This document shows positions 50,803 to 58,367 of a stretch of DNA of 64,000 bases, piece after piece (position 1 is the stretch's first letter; the number at the start of each line of letters is the position of its first letter). The stretch is from an uncultured bacterium (GTDB lineage Bacteria > Actinomycetota > Coriobacteriia > Coriobacteriales > Coriobacteriaceae). Where the stretch lies: positions 62,001 to 126,000 of the forward strand of contig CAJMLY010000002.1 of the NCBI GenBank assembly GCA_905214425.1. The letters are read 5' to 3'. The translations under genes and the position numbers were made by a program. The notes beneath the pieces were generated by a model that was not told the DNA's origin, ran no database searches, and saw only the letters and a program-made list of their open reading frames with translations.

Positions 50803-50839
50803 AAAAGGGCCGACCGCGTTACTGCGCGATCGGCCCTTT
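50803..50839 (+). terminator. Terminator in the left direct repeat
   Basis: AAAAGGGCCGAcCGCG and CGCGaTCGGCCCTTT form a long stem. The related hairpin at 57285-57322 has the same arms. Confidence 0.85.
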
Positions 50840-50855
50840 ACGTTTGCCCAGATAA

Positions 50856-50892
50856 AACCTGCCAAAACAAGCCTGTCCCTTTTTGGCAGGTT
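50856..50892. repeat. GGGAC-core palindrome, ACCTGCC arms
   Basis: AACCTGCCAAAA and TTTTTGGCAGGTT pair around CAAGCCTGTCCC. It is nearly identical to the unit at 57339-57375 and to the right unit at 31269-31303. It begins one base from the stop of the rlmA fragment. Confidence 0.85.
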
Positions 50893-50893
50893 G

Positions 50894-50950
50894 TTAGCTG
50901 TGGCGGTACTCGGCGATGATGAAGTCGGTATCGGTCTGAAGGGTGTCCAG
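50894..50950 (-). pseudogene. Fragment of rlmA: last 18 codons
   Basis: The minus strand encodes LDTLQTDTDFIIAEYRHS and a stop, matching the C-terminus LDTLQTDIDFIIAEYRHC of rlmA at 57374. The rest of the gene is missing; upstream sequence is unrelated. It is a remnant of a duplication or insertion. Confidence 0.85.
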
Positions 50951-51118
50951 GACCTAACGCCCATCGCAGCATGCTGACATCTATTTAGCAATAAAGTGCC
51001 CGATGCCGACAGATTTTATCCTCCACCTCAACCCTCCGTTTACCCGCCGCTTCGCGACTATTCCATACTTGCCCGTCCATATCATTAAAGGACTGAACAT
51101 TCGTCGTGAGGAATGCAA

Positions 51119-51958
51119 ATGGACCATTCAGTCACACGCCGAAAGGCCTGCCGGTTGGCAATCTCGGCAGCCGGAGCCACACTGGCAGCTGTGGTGCTGC
51201 CAGCCTGCTCGAACAGCACTTCCGGCATGTCCGGCAAGGCCAGGCTGAACGTAGGCGTCCGCTCGGATATTGTCGGGTTTAGCGAACGTAATCCCAACAA
51301 CGGTAAGTACTACGGATTCGAAATCGACCTCGCCAACGAGTTGGCAAACCGTCTTGGCTATGGAGGCTGTTCGTTTACATCCGTAACGCCCGAGACACGC
51401 GAAGAAATGCTCTCGTCGGGAAAAGTCGATTGCCTGATCGCGTGCTACTCGATAAGCGACGAACGCAAAAAGCTATTTGACTTCTCTGCCGCCTATTACA
51501 CCGACTCGGTAATTCTTGTTGTCGAAAATACATCGCTCATTCAATCCTTCTCCCAGCTTAAGGGCGGAACAATTGGCACGGTATCCGGAACAAACGCTGC
51601 ACCTCAACTTGCCGCGAAGTTTTTGGAGCTGGGGCTTTCGGACGGCATCCCCCGGCAGCAGGATGCCAAGAGCGGCAACATTGACTACGACACATGGCAT
51701 CTGAGCCAATATGCAAGCTACGCCGAGCTTTCCCACGCATTGGAAGCCGGCGACGTCGACGCCATGGCGACCGATGGCGCAATCGCCAAAACCTATCTCG
51801 ATGGCGAGCGCACCGTTCTGCCCGATTTTGGCATCAACCCACAGCGCTACGCCGTTGCAACGCAGAAGGGCTCCGAGCTTTCACCCAAGATTGCCGCCGA
51901 AGTACGCTCAATGCTCAAAGACAAAACAATCGATACGCTCATCCAGAAATGGAACTAA
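51119..51958 (+). CDS. Solute-binding lipoprotein, amino-acid type
   Basis: The 279-residue protein has a lipoprotein signal: basic start, a hydrophobic run, then a lipobox ending LPAC. The mature part is a SBP_bac_3-type domain (LNVGVRSDIVGF, YYGFEIDLANELANRLGY, DCLIACYSISDERKKLFDFS, GTIGTVSGTNA, and DAMATDGAIAKTYL), typical of amino-acid binding. No ABC permease or ATPase gene is nearby; instead the gene is followed after 12 bases by the Cache-MscS protein. It may deliver a ligand to that sensor-channel rather than to a transporter, by inference. The ATG at 51119 follows GAGGA by six bases. Confidence 0.88.
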   Translation: MDHSVTRRKACRLAISAAGATLAAVVLPACSNSTSGMSGKARLNVGVRSDIVGFSERNPNNGKYYGFEIDLANELANRLGYGGCSFTSVTPETREEMLSSGKVDCLIACYSISDERKKLFDFSAAYYTDSVILVVENTSLIQSFSQLKGGTIGTVSGTNAAPQLAAKFLELGLSDGIPRQQDAKSGNIDYDTWHLSQYASYAELSHALEAGDVDAMATDGAIAKTYLDGERTVLPDFGINPQRYAVATQKGSELSPKIAAEVRSMLKDKTIDTLIQKWN

Positions 51959-51970
51959 GGAAGTCCACCT

Positions 51971-54900
51971 ATGTCCAAGCGACTAAAACAGAAGTCCGTG
52001 GCGCTTGCCATTGCCGTAGCCGTCTGCACGTTAGCGATGGGACTCCTACTCGCCTCGATGCAAACGCGTCTATCGCAAGAGGAATACGCTTTGGAATTCG
52101 ATCGCGTTGCCGCCGAACTCCCCGATCTCGTTAAAACGGCCCGGTCGGAAACGAAAGACAACACCCAAACATTTGATGACCTGTATCGCACACGTGCCGC
52201 AAGCATCGCATTTATGGCGGCCAACAATGCCGGTTATGAAGCGACCGATGCCAAAATGGCCGAGTTCAAGGACCTGCTCAAGGTCGATAACGTTCTCGTT
52301 ACCCGACGTGACGGTTCCATCATCGCCAAAGCGGCTGACACCAAAGCCGATTTTAGCCGCGCCCGCTTTAACCAGCTACGCCAGTGCTTCGAGACCGGCA
52401 AGCCCTCCGATCCAGTTGAGGTCGATCTTCCCGATCAAGACTGGGTCATGCGATACTATGCCGCCAAAATCGATGACGACACCATGGTCATCGTAGAGCA
52501 AAATCCCCAAGAGCTGCACGCCCTTGTCAAGGACACCGGCTCGACCGAGAGCATGCTCAAGAACATCTCGCTCGGCAGCCACGGATATGTCCTCGCCGTA
52601 TCGGCAAAAACGCACCTGATCACCTACCATCCCGATCAGAGCATGATAGGTACCGATGCGCTCGACAACGGCATCGACATTGGCAATCTTGAGGACGGCA
52701 AGACATTTATCACTTCCGTCAAAAACACAAGCCTGTATTGTCGCGTCAAGTTGGTCGATGACACCTATTACGTTCTCGCCATTCCCGAAAGCGATACTGC
52801 CTCCGCGCGCAACATCACCGTGGGCGTCATCCTCTTTGCCTTCATCGCAATCGTCGCCGCCGTGGCACTCTATGACCTGTTTGTCCTAGCGGATGACGAA
52901 CATGACGACCACGACCATCACGAATACGTCAAGATCGGTCGCGACCTTCGGTTTAACCCCTCCGTGGGCAGACGCGCAACAGCCTTGTCCATTGCAGGAC
53001 TCGTCTTACTGTTGGCAGTAACCTTCTATATGCAAACGCTCTTTGCCCTTTCGAGCCAGGCGACGGTCAATCGGGAGCGCCTAGAGCAGATTGATCAAAC
53101 GCTCAAAAATAATGCGCTGCGCGAGGATGAACTTACGAGGCAATATAGCGAGCACTATGCCACTGCCTGCCACATTATCGCCTACATCGTTGAGCACAAT
53201 CCGGAGCTCGCCACGCGAGCCGACCTGCACAGCTTGGCAAAAACGCTCAACATCGAGTCAATTTATCTCTACGACGGCGACGGCAATATGACGATCTCGA
53301 GCACGTCGCAGCGATCCTACAGCCTTTCGACCAAGTACGGTGACTCCTCCTACGAGTTCCGCTCGCTTTTGGGAGGCAAGGATGAATATATACAGCCCCT
53401 CTCTATCAACAGAACCACTGGCGAGACATATCAGTACATCGGAGTCGCACTCTACGATCAGGATGGCATTGCAGACGGAATCGTGCAGATTGCCGTGCGC
53501 CCCATGCGCCTGGAAGAAATGCTCAAGAGCACCAAGATCGACGCGGTGCTCGATGGCATCAAGGCGGGCGCCGGAGGCTTCGCCTTTGCAATCGAGAAAA
53601 AAGACGGTACCGTCGCATATCATCCCAACGACCTTCTTTTGGGGAAAAAGGCATCCGAAATAGGACTGACTGACGAGCAGCTTGCAGACGGCTTTAGCGA
53701 CTTCGTCTACATCGACAACCAAAAACTCTACGCCTCCTGTTTGGAGACTGGCGACTATTACGTTTACGTCGCGGCACCCGAAGACTCCTTTATGCACCAG
53801 CGCGTTCCGCTCACAATCGCAACCGGAATCATCGCCGCCATTTGCTTTGCCCTTATCTACCCGTTGCTGACGCTCGACACCATAAGAGTCAAAGAAAAGC
53901 GTTCGAAGCACGAAGAAGATTTCGCGACAAGACGGCACAACATCACTGTCACGACGTCCGACGGCCGTGTCAAACACAGCGAAAGCGCCATTGGCCGATG
54001 GCTCAACATCTCCTTTAAATGGGAGGACAAAACCCCCGAGCAAAAACTCGGCACAGTCCTTAGATGGTTCACCGGCATCGCGGTGTTTATCGTCTTTTTG
54101 GCCGTCTTGCTTAAAGACACTCTGTTTGGCCCGAATTCGGTATTTACCTATATCCTAGGTAACGACTGGCAGCACGGTCTCAACATATTCGCGCTCACCG
54201 CTTCAATCATGTACGCCTGTGTAGCTCTCACAGTGTGCGCAATCGCGCAGGCGCTTCTTCGCATGTTGTCCAATGTGCTTGGAGCGCGCGGCGAGACGAT
54301 ATGCCGACTTCTCTCGAGCCTGACAAAATACGGGACTCTCATCGCTATGCTCTATTGGTGCCTCGGTGTTTTGGGCGTCGATACCGCAACGCTTTTAGCC
54401 TCGGCAGGTATCATCACGCTCGCCGTCTCCTTTGGAGCCAAAGACCTCATCACGGATATCTTATGCGGACTCTTTATTATCTTTGAAGGCGAGTTCCGCG
54501 TTGGAGACGTCATCTCAGTTGGCGGCAATACCGGCACCGTTATGGAGATTGGCGTGCGAACCACAAAGATCAATGACGGCAACGGCAATGTTCTGCTCCT
54601 ACGCAACAGCTCGATTTCGAATGTCACCAACATGACCAAACTTAATTCCTACGCCAGCATAGATATCACCATCCCGGTGGGAGAATCTCTACCCTATGTT
54701 GAAAAGGTGCTTAAAGACGAGCTCAAAAGCGTGCATGACCGCGTTCCCGCCATTATCGATGGCCCCTTCTACAAGGGCGTGGTCGACCTTAGCAGCACCG
54801 CTATGACCATTCGCGTCGTCGCCACCTGCAAGGAGACCGATCGCGGCAGTGTCATGCGTTCTTTGCGCCGTGAGGTAAAGCTTATGCTTTCCCGCCGCGA

Positions 54901-55054
54901 CATCGCCCCCTATCAACTCGTTTTCGATCATTGCGATGCCGACGAGTCCGCTCCAAGGGCAGCTACCGCCGAAGAACTCGCCGAAGCGGACGAGTTTAGC
55001 GAAGAACAGAAACTCGCTTCGCAAGACCTGGGTAACGAACCTACCAATCAGTAA
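51971..55054 (+). CDS. Double-Cache sensor fused to MscS channel
   Basis: The 1027-residue membrane protein has this order: TM1 at about 11-29; an extracytoplasmic Cache-like sensor at 30-278; TM2 at 281-306; a His/Asp-rich cytoplasmic linker (DDEHDDHDHHEY); TM3 at 337-360; a second Cache-like domain at 365-610 with YLYDGDGNM and KAGAGGFAFAIEKKDGTVAY; TM4 at 612-634; TM5 at 698-714; TM6 at 735-770; and an MscS pore helix and beta domain at 800-900 (GIITLAVSFGAKDLITDI, then EGEFRVGDVISVGG). The acidic tail ends EPTNQ. MscS channels normally sense membrane tension; here the ligand sensors suggest chemically gated conductance. It is coupled 12 bases behind a solute-binding lipoprotein. AAGGAAG precedes the ATG. 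Confidence 0.88.
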   Translation: MSKRLKQKSVALAIAVAVCTLAMGLLLASMQTRLSQEEYALEFDRVAAELPDLVKTARSETKDNTQTFDDLYRTRAASIAFMAANNAGYEATDAKMAEFKDLLKVDNVLVTRRDGSIIAKAADTKADFSRARFNQLRQCFETGKPSDPVEVDLPDQDWVMRYYAAKIDDDTMVIVEQNPQELHALVKDTGSTESMLKNISLGSHGYVLAVSAKTHLITYHPDQSMIGTDALDNGIDIGNLEDGKTFITSVKNTSLYCRVKLVDDTYYVLAIPESDTASARNITVGVILFAFIAIVAAVALYDLFVLADDEHDDHDHHEYVKIGRDLRFNPSVGRRATALSIAGLVLLLAVTFYMQTLFALSSQATVNRERLEQIDQTLKNNALREDELTRQYSEHYATACHIIAYIVEHNPELATRADLHSLAKTLNIESIYLYDGDGNMTISSTSQRSYSLSTKYGDSSYEFRSLLGGKDEYIQPLSINRTTGETYQYIGVALYDQDGIADGIVQIAVRPMRLEEMLKSTKIDAVLDGIKAGAGGFAFAIEKKDGTVAYHPNDLLLGKKASEIGLTDEQLADGFSDFVYIDNQKLYASCLETGDYYVYVAAPEDSFMHQRVPLTIATGIIAAICFALIYPLLTLDTIRVKEKRSKHEEDFATRRHNITVTTSDGRVKHSESAIGRWLNISFKWEDKTPEQKLGTVLRWFTGIAVFIVFLAVLLKDTLFGPNSVFTYILGNDWQHGLNIFALTASIMYACVALTVCAIAQALLRMLSNVLGARGETICRLLSSLTKYGTLIAMLYWCLGVLGVDTATLLASAGIITLAVSFGAKDLITDILCGLFIIFEGEFRVGDVISVGGNTGTVMEIGVRTTKINDGNGNVLLLRNSSISNVTNMTKLNSYASIDITIPVGESLPYVEKVLKDELKSVHDRVPAIIDGPFYKGVVDLSSTAMTIRVVATCKETDRGSVMRSLRREVKLMLSRRDIAPYQLVFDHCDADESAPRAATAEELAEADEFSEEQKLASQDLGNEPTNQ

Positions 55055-55114
55055 TTCATGGCACCGGGCAACACCCGCACGGCGCCATTAAGGCTCAAGG
55101 GAAAGGAACCGAAC

Positions 55115-55513
55115 ATGAGCAACAACCGTAAAGTCCTAAAGGTCATGTCCATCATCTATCTATTGGGAGGTATTTTTAGCATCGCCGCGGGCGCGTTGGC
55201 ACTCACTGCGGCTTCGGGCGACGCCAGCGGCGATCTCTCGGTTTACAGCGTTGTCGTCATCGTGATGGGCATCGTCGAAATCATCGCTGCCGTGTTGGGC
55301 ATCCGCGCCTCAAATAACCCCAGCAAGATTGGTATCGTTTGGGTCTGGGCTATCATTTGCCTGGTATGCGCCGTTGTAAGCCTGCTTCTTTCCGAGCCCT
55401 TCTTGGGCGGAGTCGGCACCAGCGCCACCGATGTCACCGCCGTGGTCGTAAGTGCCGTGTACTTCGTTTTCGCCAACCGCGTTAAAAAGGAAAGCCAGGA
55501 GCGCCTGAGCTAG
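55115..55513 (+). CDS. Four-helix small membrane protein A
   Basis: The 132-residue protein has four hydrophobic helices, with MSIIYLLGGIFSIAAGALAL, then VVVIVMGIVEIIAAVLGIRA, then VWVWAIICLVCAVVSLLLS, and a last helix ending YFVFANRVKKESQERLS. It is a clear paralogue of the protein at 56834-57238. The ATG at 55115 has AAAGGAA six bases upstream. It follows the Cache-MscS gene by 60 bases, likely in the same operon. Family and function are unknown; it could be a channel accessory. Confidence 0.82.
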   Translation: MSNNRKVLKVMSIIYLLGGIFSIAAGALALTAASGDASGDLSVYSVVVIVMGIVEIIAAVLGIRASNNPSKIGIVWVWAIICLVCAVVSLLLSEPFLGGVGTSATDVTAVVVSAVYFVFANRVKKESQERLS

Positions 55514-55548
55514 GGTATCTGACCTGCCTGTACAGAGCGCTGTATATG

Positions 55549-55595
55549 AAAACCGCCCTCCGTTTCTCGAGCAGACAAGAAACGGAGGGCGGTTT
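55549..55595. terminator. Bidirectional terminator
   Basis: AAACCGCCCTCCGTTTCT pairs with AGAAACGGAGGGCGGTTT around a 10-base loop, after the four-helix protein A gene. Confidence 0.92.
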
Positions 55596-55701
55596 GCTGT
55601 GGATAGTCTTTGCATTCATTCGATTGCCGCGGCACAGGACAATCGACGGCATAATGCCAGACACGACCGAGCCGACAGCGGCAAGCGCGTCAACGAATGC
55701 G

Positions 55702-56640
55702 CTAGCGAGCAGCAGATCCGTTGGTGCAGCCCACCATGCGAATCAAGTAGTTCTCTACAACGTGATAAGCTTGGGACTTTTCATCTTTAAGGGAAACTAA
55801 GCACACCGGAACCGTCAGGGCCCCTTCGCCCACAATGGGAACAATCTCAAACCCACTAGCGACCTGACCGGGAACGGGAAGAATGGCATTTAAGAAATAG
55901 CCGCGCTCGACCGCCAAAAACGCCCCAACTTGAGCGGGGCTATCGATAACGCGCGTCTCGCCTAGGACATCGCGGCTTTTGTACTGCCAAAAAATCGAGT
56001 TGTTAAAGCTATCGAACGCAGTCGACTGTCCCACCGGATAGGAGCTCAGGTCAGCCACAGTCACAAAGGGCCTCTTGCCGAGTGGATGGTCGGCAGCAAC
56101 GAAAATACCCGTGGGCAGGGTTCCCAGTTGTTCGCAGTCATCATTGGTATTGTCATATGTACCCACCGTAAGCAAGGCATCGAGGTCGCCCTGCTCGAGC
56201 TCCTGCTGGGCAACCCCGGGATGCACAGTGCAAAACTTCACCCGCACGCGCACACCACGCATGATAAGCGCAGATAGCCCTTTATATAGCTTATCCTCGT
56301 TATCGAATGCGGGGGCGCACAGGCCAATCGAAAGTTCCGGAATCGTTTGCGGACCAGGGGCCGACGAGACGGTCAGGTCGCATCCAAACGGGTCAAAGTT
56401 TTCAACCTCGCGATATGCTTCGACGGCGGGGCGAGCCTTGGCATAAAAGCTGCGACCGGCCTGAGTCGGCCTGACACCGCTACTTCCACGCTCAAATAAC
56501 TGAACGTTAAAAAACTGCTCGAGCTCGCTAATTGACTTGGAAATGGCCTGAACAGTCACGTTGCGCTGGTGCGCCGCAGCAGTAAAACTCTTCGTCTCGA
56601 ATACGGCGACAAAATAGCCGACCTGCTTGATATTCACCAT
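55702..56640 (-). CDS. LysR-family transcriptional regulator
   Basis: The 312-residue protein starts MVNIKQVGYFVAVFETKSFT with a LysR helix-turn-helix (HQRNVTVQAISKSISELE) followed by an effector-binding domain. It lies between the two paralogous four-helix membrane genes and is divergent from the second, 193 bases away. The context suggests control of the sensor-channel block. A GGGG site precedes the ATG. The effector is unknown. Confidence 0.88.
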   Translation of the reverse strand: MVNIKQVGYFVAVFETKSFTAAAHQRNVTVQAISKSISELEQFFNVQLFERGSSGVRPTQAGRSFYAKARPAVEAYREVENFDPFGCDLTVSSAPGPQTIPELSIGLCAPAFDNEDKLYKGLSALIMRGVRVRVKFCTVHPGVAQQELEQGDLDALLTVGTYDNTNDDCEQLGTLPTGIFVAADHPLGKRPFVTVADLSSYPVGQSTAFDSFNNSIFWQYKSRDVLGETRVIDSPAQVGAFLAVERGYFLNAILPVPGQVASGFEIVPIVGEGALTVPVCLVSLKDEKSQAYHVVENYLIRMVGCTNGSAAR

Positions 56641-56833
56641 TCGCCCCTAAAAAATGCACAGTTTAATCCAGTTAAACAAAAACCTAGCACAGCGCAAGTG
56701 CCATCCCTGTCATGAGCGGAGCATTCAACTATTGGATGAACGTACACAGCACCTTGTTGAATTACAATATGCTTCGCGACATGCGTCATGCGTGCGCATC
56801 AAATACGTCATGTCCACTTCGAAAGGACCAGCC

Positions 56834-57238
56834 ATGAGCAACGCCTGTAAATTACTCAAAATCCTATCGTTCCTCTTCTTTGTCGTCGGCATTCTAAGCG
56901 CAGGCATGGGTGCTACAGCGCTCTTTGCAGGCAGCGCGGCAGGCGATATCACGAGTGCCATGATCGTCTCTTGCGTCGTCGTCATCGTATTGGGCATCGT
57001 CGAAATTGTGACCGCCGTCTTTGGCATCCGCGCGGCAAATAATCCCGCCAAGGCTGGCGTTGTCTGGATTTGGTCCATCGTCTGCCTAGCATGTTCGGTC
57101 ATCAGTCTGCTTCTCTCCCTGCCCCTCTTGGGTGGGACCGGCTCAAGCATCCCCGATTTTACCGGCCTGATCGTCAGCATTATCTACTTTGTACTCGCCA
57201 ACCGCGTCAAGAAAGAGGGCATGGACCGTTTGAGCTAA
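56834..57238 (+). CDS. Four-helix small membrane protein B
   Basis: The 134-residue protein is a paralogue of the one at 55115: same four-helix plan, shared VVVIVLGIVEIVTAVFGIRA, and the same ending ANRVKKEGMDRLS. AAAGGA lies six bases before the ATG; a longer 60-codon upstream frame is not credible. It is divergent from the LysR gene. Function unknown. The terminator and repeat at 57284 follow. Confidence 0.82.
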   Translation: MSNACKLLKILSFLFFVVGILSAGMGATALFAGSAAGDITSAMIVSCVVVIVLGIVEIVTAVFGIRAANNPAKAGVVWIWSIVCLACSVISLLLSLPLLGGTGSSIPDFTGLIVSIIYFVLANRVKKEGMDRLS

Positions 57239-57284
57239 GCCGCATCCGTGCCAATCGCTCAGCGACTCTGGTATATACGCCAAT

Positions 57285-57322
57285 AAAAAGGGCCGATCGC
57301 GCATCTCCGCGGTCGGCCCTTT
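57285..57322 (+). terminator. Terminator after four-helix protein B
   Basis: AAAAAGGGCCGATCGCG and CGCGGTCGGCCCTTT pair as a long stem (one wobble), with A-run and T-run on the two sides. Confidence 0.88.
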
Positions 57323-57338
57323 GCGTTTGCCCAGATAA

Positions 57339-57375
57339 AACCTGCCAAAATAAACCTGTCCCTTTTTGGTAGGTT
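57339..57375. repeat. GGGAC-core palindrome, ACCTGCC arms
   Basis: AACCTGCCAAAATAAACCTG and CCCTTTTTGGTAGGTT. It overlaps the rlmA stop codon by two bases. Confidence 0.85.
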
Positions 57376-58189
57376 AGCAGTGGCGGTACTCGGCGATGAT
57401 GAAGTCGATATCGGTCTGGAGCGTGTCCAAGTTTGCCAGGCGCTCTTTGTCGGCGGGGCGCGTGCGGTAGTAGTAGGGTGTCATCTGGAACACCGCCTCG
57501 ATGTCGGCCTGGGTCTGGAGCGTAATGTTCGCAGACACCCGCTGCGTTCCGACCAACTCGAGCTCGGTAGTCTTCGGCAGCTTCTCGTCGTTAAGGTACG
57601 GCGTATCGTAGAGCACTTCCTTAAGCCCAAACAGATGACGGGCGCCCGGTACCACGGTGTAGAGCGAGCCTTCGGGTGCCAGCACGCGGGCAAACTCGCG
57701 CTCGTTAAAGGGAGCGAAGAGCTCGGTCACCATATCGAAGGTGCCATCAGCCACGGGGATGTCCTTCATGTTGGCCACGAAGTAGGTCGCATCGCCGCGC
57801 TTGGCGGCAAGGCGCACCATCTCTTTGCCCAGGTCAAAGCCGTAAGCATCCACGCCCGGCACCGCACCCATGGCGCTGGTGTAGTAGCCCTCGCCACAGC
57901 AAATATCGAGCAACGTCATGGGGCAGTTCGTAGACGCGGCACGTCCAGACACCCGCTCGCGCACCAGCTCGACCATCGCATCGCGCAACGGCGCATAGTA
58001 ACCGCGGTTCAGAAAGTCGCGACGGCTGCGTGCCTGCGACTTGGGATCGCCCATGGAGTCGCCGCTCTTGGACGAGCGCAGCAGATATAGATAGCCCTCG
58101 CGCGCACGGTCAAACCGGTGCCCACCCGCGCATGCAGCACCGCGTTCGTCATCCACCAGCGGCTCATGGCAAACGGGACACAACAACAT
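57374..58189 (-). CDS. rlmA: 23S rRNA (guanine-N1)-methyltransferase, RlmA family
   Basis: The 271-residue protein has an N-terminal zinc site (CPVCHE at 4-9, CAGGHRFDRAREGYL at 20-34), then the RlmA-specific GDS...ARRDFL segment and a class I SAM domain with DICCGEGYYT. The family methylates G745/G748 of 23S rRNA near the macrolide tunnel and can influence macrolide or lincosamide response. Length is typical. The last 18 codons are duplicated at 50894-50950. Confidence 0.9.
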   Translation of the reverse strand: MLLCPVCHEPLVDDERGAACAGGHRFDRAREGYLYLLRSSKSGDSMGDPKSQARSRRDFLNRGYYAPLRDAMVELVRERVSGRAASTNCPMTLLDICCGEGYYTSAMGAVPGVDAYGFDLGKEMVRLAAKRGDATYFVANMKDIPVADGTFDMVTELFAPFNEREFARVLAPEGSLYTVVPGARHLFGLKEVLYDTPYLNDEKLPKTTELELVGTQRVSANITLQTQADIEAVFQMTPYYYRTRPADKERLANLDTLQTDIDFIIAEYRHC

Positions 58190-58246
58190 GGCAACTCCTT
58201 AGCGCGAACAACACAACGCCCACCATTGTCGCACGCCTTCCCCGCC

Positions 58247-58303
58247 TAGTCATTGGGGACGTTCTTGAATGAGTAATCGTTTTAGAACGCCCCCAACGAC
58301 TAG
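58247..58303. repeat. Palindrome with GGGGACGTTCT core
   Basis: CTAGTCATTGGGGACGTTCT and AGAACGCCCCCAACGACTAG form arms of about 20 bp with a few mismatches. It shares TAGTCATT and GGGGACGTTCTT with the element at 14573-14603. It lies between rlmA and the MATE gene. Confidence 0.8.
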
Positions 58304-58367
58304 TCGATTAGGAGTATCATCGTCTGCGCAAATAAGCACGATATAGCACGTTAGAGATTGAGAGCGT

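Larger units (their letters stand above)
50802..50951. repeat. Left copy of a 150-bp direct repeat
   Basis: This stretch matches 57284-57429 in the same orientation and order: terminator hairpin, GTTTGCCCAGATAAAACCTG, GGGAC-core palindrome, and the 3' end of rlmA. Most of about 150 positions agree by eye, with changes concentrated in the terminator loop. Together the two copies bracket the sensor-channel locus. Confidence 0.85.
57284..57429. repeat. Right copy of the 150-bp direct repeat
   Basis: Matches 50802-50951 in order and orientation, but here the rlmA part continues into the complete gene, so this is probably the original location of the sequence. Confidence 0.85.
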
